In this document: positions 58,912 to 64,000 of the stretch, one piece after another
Layout: every line of letters starts with the position of its first letter
Position numbering within the stretch: position 1 is the stretch's first letter
Assembly: GCA_035691305.1 (NCBI GenBank)
Contig: DASSJF010000041.1
Span: 1 to 64,000, forward strand
Length of the DNA stretch: 64,000 bases
Direction of reading: 5' to 3'
Source: a bacterium
GTDB lineage: Bacteria > Sysuimicrobiota > Sysuimicrobiia > Sysuimicrobiales > Segetimicrobiaceae
Position numbers and translations under genes: made by a program
Notes under the pieces: generated by a model
Told to the model about the DNA's origin: nothing
The model's database searches: none
The model's input: only the letters and a program-made list of their open reading frames with translations

Positions 58912-60089
58912 TTACGGCGATCACGGCGCAACGGGTGCTGGACTGTACGGGCAAGGCCCCGATCGAGCGCGGCGTGGTGCTCGTCGAAGGCGAGCGGATC
59001 AAGGCGGTGGGCCGGCGCGCCGACGTGGCCGTCCCGGCCCGCGCCGAGGTGATCGACTGCGGCGCGCAGACGGTGCTGCCCGGGCTCGTCGACGCGCACT
59101 CCCATGCGTCGATCGTCCCGGGCCTCGGCGACCAGATCGGGCAGTTGCGGCAGCCGCCGGCGCCGCAGCTGCTGCGCGCGGTGCGCAACCTGCGGACCGA
59201 CTTGTTGTCCGGCGTGACGACGCTGCGGGTCGTCGGTGAGGAGCACTTCCTCGACGTCGAGCTGCGCGACGCGATCGCGGCCGGCCGGCTGCCGGGCCCG
59301 CGCCTGCTGGTCGCGACCCGGCCGATCACCGCGCGCAACGGGCACGGCGCGGCGCTCACGTTTTCCGACGGCGAGCAGGAGATTCGCAAGCACATCCGCG
59401 AGAACGTCGCGGCCGGCGCGGACCTCATCAAGCTGTTCATGACCGGCGGCGTGTCGAGCAAGGGCACCGCGGCGCGGTGGTACGCGTATTCGCGGCATGA
59501 AGTCGAGGTGGCCGTCGAGGAGGCGCATCGCAACAGCAGGCCGGTCGCGGTGCACGCACACGGCGGCCCGGGGGTCCGCATCTGCATCGAGGCGGGCGTC
59601 GACACGATCGAGCACGGCAAGCTGACCGAGATGGACGACCTGATCGCGATGCGCCACCGGGGCACGTGGCTCGTCACCAACAACGCCGTCTCAGGGCACC
59701 CCGACGGCATCGAGAAGGGCGACGCGCACGTCCCGTCGATCATGGCGAAGCTGCTCGAGTCGCGCGAGAAGTCTCGCGAGAACTTTTCGGCGGTGCTCGA
59801 GAGCGGCGTGCGGTGGGCGCTCGGCACCGACTCCATGCACGGCCTGATGTGGTGGGAGATCGCCAAAGTGGTAGAGTGGGGCGCCGACCCGTACGACGCG
59901 CTGCGGGCCGGCACCCAGCGCGCCGCCCAGGCGATCGGCCTCGGCGACGACTGCGGTACCCTCGAGCCCGGCAAACGCGCCGACGTCATCTCCGTCGACG
60001 GAGACCCGTTGACGGACGTGGCCAGTCTCGCCCGCGTCGGCATCGTGATGCAGGGCGGCCGCCGGCGCGACACGCTCTCGGTGGAGTAG
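58908..60089 (+). CDS. Metal-dependent amidohydrolase family protein
   Basis: The 393-residue protein has the amidohydrolase features in order: small beta domain, VDAHSHASIV (His64, His66), DLIKLFMTGG with a likely bridging Lys, VAVHAHGG and TIEHGKL (His ligands), LGTDSMHG (catalytic Asp) and the closing GTLEPGKRADVISVDGDPL. It resembles the imidazolonepropionase/Xaa-Pro dipeptidase-like (prolidase) branch, which cuts amide bonds in cyclic ureides or dipeptides. It overlaps the M19 gene by ATGA. The exact substrate is not decidable. Confidence 0.9.
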   Translation: MITAITAQRVLDCTGKAPIERGVVLVEGERIKAVGRRADVAVPARAEVIDCGAQTVLPGLVDAHSHASIVPGLGDQIGQLRQPPAPQLLRAVRNLRTDLLSGVTTLRVVGEEHFLDVELRDAIAAGRLPGPRLLVATRPITARNGHGAALTFSDGEQEIRKHIRENVAAGADLIKLFMTGGVSSKGTAARWYAYSRHEVEVAVEEAHRNSRPVAVHAHGGPGVRICIEAGVDTIEHGKLTEMDDLIAMRHRGTWLVTNNAVSGHPDGIEKGDAHVPSIMAKLLESREKSRENFSAVLESGVRWALGTDSMHGLMWWEIAKVVEWGADPYDALRAGTQRAAQAIGLGDDCGTLEPGKRADVISVDGDPLTDVASLARVGIVMQGGRRRDTLSVE

Positions 60090-60099
60090 GGCCGGCGCC

Positions 60100-61146
60100 G
60101 TGCGCACGATGAACGCGGCCGTCGTGCACGGGCGCGGCGGGCCGGAGGTCGTCTCCGTCGACCGCGTGCCCGTGCCCGACCTCGGTCCCGGCGAGGCCCT
60201 CGTGCGGGTCCGCGCCTGCGCGATGAACCGCATGGACGTGTGGGCGCGAACCGGTCCACCGCAGCCGGTGTTTCCGTGGAAGGGACGGGCCTATCCCGTC
60301 ATCACCGGCGCGGATATCGCCGGCGAAGTCGAGGCCGCCGCCTCGGGCGTCACCGGCGTCCGGCCCGGCGACCGGGTGGTGGTGTTCGGGGCGCTCTCGT
60401 GCGGGCGCTGTGAGTACTGCGCGCGCGGCGAGCAGACGATGTGTCCGGAGTACCGGATCTTCGGTGAGCACACGCAGGGCGGCTTCGCGGAGTACGTGGC
60501 GGTGCCGGCGGACAACCTCGAGCCGATCCCGGCGGGCACGGACTTCGCGGCGGCCGCGGCCGGCTCGACCTCCTACTGCACGGCGTGGCGCTGCGTTGTC
60601 ACGCGCGGCGAAGTGCGGCCGGGAGACGACGTGCTCGTGCTCGCCGCGGGCGGCGGCGTCGGGGTCGCGGCGATCGACATCGCGCGGCAGGCCGGGGCCC
60701 GGGTGTTCGCCGGCGCCAGCACCGTGGAGAAGCGCGAGAAGGCGATCGCGCACGGCGCGGCGGCGGCCGTCGACCACGGCACCGCGTTCTCGGCGTGGGT
60801 GCTCGAGCAGACCGGCGGCCGGGGGGTCGACATCGTGGTCGATTCGCTCGGCGCGACGTGGCCGGAGAGCATCCGCAGCCTCGCGCGGGGCGGGCGCCTC
60901 GTCGTCTGCGGCGCGACACTCGACAACAAGCCCGCGTTCGACATTCGCGAGCTCTACCAGCGCCACCGCTCGATCCGCGGCGCGCCGATGGGCAGCCGCG
61001 CGGAGTTCCGGCAGGTGCTGAAACTGCTCGGGCAGGGCCGGCTGCGTCCGACCATCGACTCCGTCTTTCCGCTCGACCGCATCCAGGAGGCCCACCGCCG
61101 GGCGGAGAGCCGCGTGCCGTTCGGCAAAATCGTCGTCACGATGTAG
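60100..61146 (+). CDS. Zinc-type alcohol dehydrogenase / quinone oxidoreductase (MDR family)
   Basis: The 348-residue protein has the MDR N-terminus MNAAVVHGRGGPEVVSVDR and GADIAGEVEA. The structural zinc cysteines are in CGRCEYCARGEQTMC and the nucleotide loop is LAAGGGVGVAAIDIAR. It oxidises alcohols or reduces alkenals with NAD(P)H. The start is GTG 60100 or ATG 60109. It follows the amidohydrolase by 10 bases in the Dpp operon. Confidence 0.93.
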   Translation: MRTMNAAVVHGRGGPEVVSVDRVPVPDLGPGEALVRVRACAMNRMDVWARTGPPQPVFPWKGRAYPVITGADIAGEVEAAASGVTGVRPGDRVVVFGALSCGRCEYCARGEQTMCPEYRIFGEHTQGGFAEYVAVPADNLEPIPAGTDFAAAAAGSTSYCTAWRCVVTRGEVRPGDDVLVLAAGGGVGVAAIDIARQAGARVFAGASTVEKREKAIAHGAAAAVDHGTAFSAWVLEQTGGRGVDIVVDSLGATWPESIRSLARGGRLVVCGATLDNKPAFDIRELYQRHRSIRGAPMGSRAEFRQVLKLLGQGRLRPTIDSVFPLDRIQEAHRRAESRVPFGKIVVTM

Positions 61147-61165
61147 CAGACAGAGGGGGTCGAAC

Positions 61166-62134
61166 ATGCCCGAGATCCGGCCGAAGGCTACGATCGCCAC
61201 CCGGGAGTACGACTACGTCGCGCCGCTCGCGCTCGGTGAGGTCACCGCCGATGGGGTCGACCTTCGGATTCGGCGCTCGTTCGACGCGCTGCGCCGGTTT
61301 GCCGGCGACGAGGCGATGGAAGGCGGCGAGGCGTCGTTCAGCCAGTACCTGCGGCGCATCGCCTCAGGCGACCGGTCGTTCGTCGGACTGCCGGTGTTCA
61401 TCATGCGGGAGTTCCGGCACCGCTGCTTCTTCGTGCGCCGCGACAGCGACATGAGCGACGCCGCGCACCTGCGCGGCAAGCGCATCGGAACGGACGCCTG
61501 GGGCGCGAGCGGCAACACGTGGAGCCGCGCCATCCTCCGCGGCGCGGGCGTGCCGCTCGACGGCATCCGGTGGTTCGTGGGGCCGGTCAACGCGGGCGAC
61601 GCCCCGGCCGACACGCGCGACCTCCCGGCCGGGGTCTCGCCGACGCCGGGTGGACGTCCGCTCGGCGAGCTCCTGCTCGCGGGGGATCTCGACGCGCTGA
61701 TGTGCCCGTGGCCGCCGCGCGGGTTCGACGATCCGCGCTCGAAGATCCGGCGGCTGTACGACGACTACCGGACCGCGGAGCGCGAGTACTACCGGCGCAC
61801 GCGCATCTATCCGGGCCACCACGTGATCGTGCTGCGCCGCGCCTTCGTCGAACGCCATCCCGGCGCCGTCGTCCCCATCTACCGCGCCTTCGTGGGCGCG
61901 CACGAACTGGCGGAACGCCTCCATCTCATCCTGCACGAGACGAGCCCGTGGGTGCTCGCGGATCTCGAGGAGCAGAGGGCGTTGATGGGCCCGGAGTACC
62001 GGGCGTACGGGTACCGCGAGAACCGGGCGATGGTGGCGGCGTTCTGCGAGGAGCAATACGCGCAGAGGCTGATCCGTGAACCCCTCGAGCCGGACGCGCT
62101 GTTCGCCGACTTCGAGAGCCTGCCGGGTGTCTAG
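61166..62134 (+). CDS. 4,5-dihydroxyphthalate-decarboxylase-like (periplasmic-binding fold) protein
   Basis: The 322-residue protein reads YVAPLALGEVTADGVDLRI, EGGEASFSQYLRRIASGDRS, FRHRCFFVRRDSDM and LRGKRIGTDAWGASGNTWSR. This matches the PhtD/DHP-decarboxylase-like branch of the type II binding fold. It has no signal peptide, so it is cytoplasmic, and it could be a decarboxylase-type enzyme or a ligand-binding partner. It is the last gene of the Dpp operon. Its stop shares the CTAG with the stop of the convergent D-aminopeptidase gene. Confidence 0.85.
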   Translation: MPEIRPKATIATREYDYVAPLALGEVTADGVDLRIRRSFDALRRFAGDEAMEGGEASFSQYLRRIASGDRSFVGLPVFIMREFRHRCFFVRRDSDMSDAAHLRGKRIGTDAWGASGNTWSRAILRGAGVPLDGIRWFVGPVNAGDAPADTRDLPAGVSPTPGGRPLGELLLAGDLDALMCPWPPRGFDDPRSKIRRLYDDYRTAEREYYRRTRIYPGHHVIVLRRAFVERHPGAVVPIYRAFVGAHELAERLHLILHETSPWVLADLEEQRALMGPEYRAYGYRENRAMVAAFCEEQYAQRLIREPLEPDALFADFESLPGV

Positions 62135-62958
62135 AGCTCGTACCGGAGACGGTAGACCAGCAATTCTTGGAGTTTGAAAAGGACGTCCGGCTCGGCTTCG
62201 ACGCGGACCGTCCGCGGCGCGATGCGCCGCACGCCCGGGACGAGGGCCGCCGTCTGCGCCATGTCCGTGCGGTTGTAATCGATCTCCATGACGAGCGGAT
62301 TCGTCACCGCGACCGGCCGGATCTGTCCGCGGGCGCGCACCGCCTCGGCCGCCGCCTCGCGGATGCGCCGGCAGGCTTCGCGCGGATGCAGCGAGGCGGC
62401 GACGCCGCGGCCCCGTCCGGTCTTCACCGCGACGGTGCGCGCCTGCGGGAGGAACTCTCGCGTTTGCGCCATCGTCGCCTCGTCGCCGGTGAGCAGCACA
62501 ACCGGCACGCCGAACCGGCCCGCGACGAGCGCGTTGAGCTCAGCCTCGTTCATCACGCGGTCGTTGATGCGCAGATTGTAGATCATGGTGCTGTTCCAGG
62601 TGTGGTCGAGCACGGCGTCCGGCGTGCCGGCGCGTCCGTGGGTCCCGGTGATGAACACCGCGTGGAACGACGCGTCGAGGCCTTCCATTTGCAGCGAGTC
62701 GCGCATCGCGCCGCGCAGCAGCACCGCCCGCTCGTCGAGGCGGCCCGGAATGATGTTCTGCATCCCGGCGTGGCTGTCGCAGACGTACACGTCCGTCGCG
62801 CCGCCGTCGAACGCGCCGGCCACGGCCGCGCTCACCTCGTCGGTCATCAGCTCGCGGCCTTCCTGGTATTGGCGGGCCGCGTCGAGCGTCTGCAGCGCCG
62901 TCGCGACGCCGGCGACCCCTTCGATATCGGCGGAGATGAAGATGCGGCACCCGGCCAT
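62131..62958 (-). CDS. D-aminopeptidase, DppA (peptidase M55) type
   Basis: The 275-residue protein has SADIEGVAGV with Asp11 and Glu13, DSHAGMQN (His63), TGTHGRAGTP (His107) and EAELNALVAGRFGVPVVLL with Glu140. These are the M55 zinc-site residues known from Bacillus DppA. M55 enzymes cut N-terminal D-residues from di- and tripeptides. It converges on the Dpp-type importer and M19 gene and overlaps the preceding gene tail-to-tail by four bases. RraA and creatininase genes precede it on the same strand. Confidence 0.93.
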   Translation of the reverse strand: MAGCRIFISADIEGVAGVATALQTLDAARQYQEGRELMTDEVSAAVAGAFDGGATDVYVCDSHAGMQNIIPGRLDERAVLLRGAMRDSLQMEGLDASFHAVFITGTHGRAGTPDAVLDHTWNSTMIYNLRINDRVMNEAELNALVAGRFGVPVVLLTGDEATMAQTREFLPQARTVAVKTGRGRGVAASLHPREACRRIREAAAEAVRARGQIRPVAVTNPLVMEIDYNRTDMAQTAALVPGVRRIAPRTVRVEAEPDVLFKLQELLVYRLRYEL

Positions 62959-62971
62959 CGTGTGACCCCCG

Positions 62972-63661
62972 TTAAGACGGATAGCGGATCTTCCGCACCA
63001 TCGCGGGGAGATCGGCGTCGATCAGGCGGCGGCTGCCCGACAGGTCCGTGAGGCACGCCCCGCCGCGCATCCTGTCCTTCAGCACCTTTTCGGCCGCCTC
63101 CGCGTCCCGGGCGCGCTTGAGCAGTGCGGGCGCTTCGCCCGGATCGAGCACGAGCACGCCGTTGTCGTCGGCCGTCACGAGGTCGCCCGGGCGTACGGTC
63201 ACGCCGCCGACGGACACCGGGACGTTGATCGCGCCGCCCATCCCCCACATCTTCGTGGTCAGCGCCGTGAGACCGCGCGCGAACACAGGCAGACGATACT
63301 CTTCGATCTCGCGGATATCCGTGGCCAGGCCGTCGATGACGACGCCGGCGACCTTCTGCGTCATCGCGGCGAATGCCACCACGCCTCCAAATCGCGCGTG
63401 CACCGTGTCGCCGCTGCCGTCGATCACCAGCACGTCGCCGGGCTTCACGTACTCGAAGCACCGGTGCAGCATCGTCGTGTCCATCGCGGGGGTGCGGACC
63501 GTAAACGCCGGGCCGGCGAACTTCACCGGCCGCCACAGTGCCTTGATCCCGCCGTCGACGAATCCGTGGTGGATGAAGTGTCCGACCGTGGCGGGGTCGA
63601 CGTGCAGGAAGCCCTCCACCAGATCCGGCGGCAGGCGGTCGACCCGCGGGCTGATGCTCAT
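62972..63661 (-). CDS. RraA-family (HMG aldolase-like) protein
   Basis: The 229-residue protein has the RraA-like core: FAGPAFTVRTPAMDTTML, DVLVIDGSGDTVHARFGG, GVVIDGLATDIREIEEY and GDLVTADDNGVLVL. Relatives include RraA regulators of RNase E and 4-hydroxy-4-methyl-2-oxoglutarate aldolases; the conserved Asp/Arg pattern favours an aldolase or decarboxylase. It is coupled to the creatininase gene upstream by ATGA and ends 13 bases before the DppA-type gene. Confidence 0.9.
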   Translation of the reverse strand: MSISPRVDRLPPDLVEGFLHVDPATVGHFIHHGFVDGGIKALWRPVKFAGPAFTVRTPAMDTTMLHRCFEYVKPGDVLVIDGSGDTVHARFGGVVAFAAMTQKVAGVVIDGLATDIREIEEYRLPVFARGLTALTTKMWGMGGAINVPVSVGGVTVRPGDLVTADDNGVLVLDPGEAPALLKRARDAEAAEKVLKDRMRGGACLTDLSGSRRLIDADLPAMVRKIRYPS

Positions 63662-64000
63662 CGTCCGGCCTCACTCTGCTCGCGCGCGCCCGTGCCGAGG
63701 TGCGGATCCACCGTGCGGAACCACTTCAAGAAGCCGGCGCACTGCTCCACCGCGTATTCGAGGAGCTGCCGGCCGCGCTCCCCGCTCCCGAGCTTCGGGT
63801 CGGAGAGACTGCCGGTCGGCGGAGTAACGTCCTCCATGTCGAGCGGGACCGCGGCGCGGACGCCGTTTACCTTGATGCCGCCGAGCCCGTCGGTCGGCAT
63901 GCCGAAAACCTTCTGCCGGCCGAAGGCGCCGGCGCGGTGCATCTGCATGCGTTCCGGCCGCAGATACATCATCAGCGATCCGATCGGCTCGCCGCCGTGC
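63658..64000 (-). CDS. Creatininase-family protein, C-terminal part (cut by right edge)
   Basis: The frame is open to the window end and yields HGGEPIGSLMMYLRPERM near the cut, which matches the HAGExETS...ML..P motif of creatininase/creatinine amidohydrolases, with the metal or catalytic Glu present. A stretch of about 100 residues follows, with LKWFRTVDP near the C-terminus. The family hydrolyses C-N bonds of cyclic or linear amides. It overlaps the RraA gene by four bases. The start lies beyond 64000. Confidence 0.82.
   Translation of the reverse strand, partial: HGGEPIGSLMMYLRPERMQMHRAGAFGRQKVFGMPTDGLGGIKVNGVRAAVPLDMEDVTPPTGSLSDPKLGSGERGRQLLEYAVEQCAGFLKWFRTVDPHLGTGAREQSEAGR

Noticed and set aside
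1-64000. CRISPR arrays, tRNA or rRNA genes, insertion sequences or prophage
   Set aside because: No regularly spaced repeats, no cloverleaf or rRNA-like stretch, no transposase, integrase or phage structural gene was seen; the beta-helix gene alone is not enough for a prophage call.

Overview
The window is about 64 kb of uniformly GC-rich bacterial DNA (roughly 70% G+C by eye) with many GTG and TTG starts, short gaps and frequent 4-base start/stop overlaps. There is no rRNA, tRNA, insertion sequence, prophage or CRISPR array that I can see. The gene content (several molybdenum hydroxylases, many ABC importers for organic acids, sulfonate-like compounds and peptides, LLM and F420/FMN-type flavoproteins, MmgE/PrpD, RraA, creatininase) suggests a free-living soil or sediment heterotroph. 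A little-cultivated GC-rich lineage (Sysuimicrobiota/CSP1-3, Rokubacteria, Chloroflexota or Actinomycetota type) would fit, but no marker gene settles the phylum.

Layout. 1-8.9 kb: a GAF-sensor fragment at the left edge, a VapBC-like toxin-antitoxin pair with a visible promoter and operator, a duplicated-domain secreted protein, an MFS transporter, a GAF/coiled-coil/degenerate HD-GYP protein, a sirtuin, an EVE-domain protein, a Rieske protein and the relic of a cation-efflux gene. 9.2-20.3 kb: one long plus-strand operon with a complete molybdenum hydroxylase (two alternative large subunits, FAD subunit, 2Fe-2S subunit), a DUF1116/AllG-like protein, an SsuABC/TauABC-type importer and a NicX-like iron dioxygenase. 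I read it as uptake, hydroxylation and ring opening of a nitrogen heterocycle. 20.3-30.7 kb: cupins, a CoxG-like protein, a frameshifted ATP-dependent DNA ligase with an ArsR regulator, a threonine-dehydratase-like enzyme, an alpha/beta hydrolase with a Cys nucleophile, a MacB/LolCDE-type ABC pair, an aldo-keto reductase and a beta-helix surface protein.

30.7-37.9 kb: a minus-strand operon of DUF2848, LLM oxidoreductase, form-II CoxL-like subunit, duplicated permease and ATPase. 38-43.5 kb: a small membrane protein, MmgE/PrpD and a UbiA-type prenyltransferase on plus; a MarR - BNR-repeat - MoaD-like - aldo-keto reductase operon on minus. 43.8-51.9 kb: a peptide-type binding protein with two permeases, a PPOX flavoprotein, an enolase-superfamily dehydratase, two overlapping Gfo/Idh/MocA genes and an Asp/hydantoin racemase-like gene. 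52-64 kb: a full Dpp/Opp importer (binding protein, two permeases, two ATPases) followed by an M19 dipeptidase, an amidohydrolase, a zinc alcohol dehydrogenase and a DHP-decarboxylase-like protein. Convergent to it are a creatininase-family gene (cut by the right edge), RraA and a DppA-type D-aminopeptidase.

Most striking: the binding protein at 52011-53690 appears circularly permuted relative to the SBP_bac_5 family. The part that is normally C-terminal follows the signal peptide directly, and the part that is normally N-terminal comes after it. The non-permuted paralogue at 43766-45373 in the same window gives a direct comparison. Second is the 9.2-20.3 kb operon, where the iron ligands of NicX are conserved with exact spacing.
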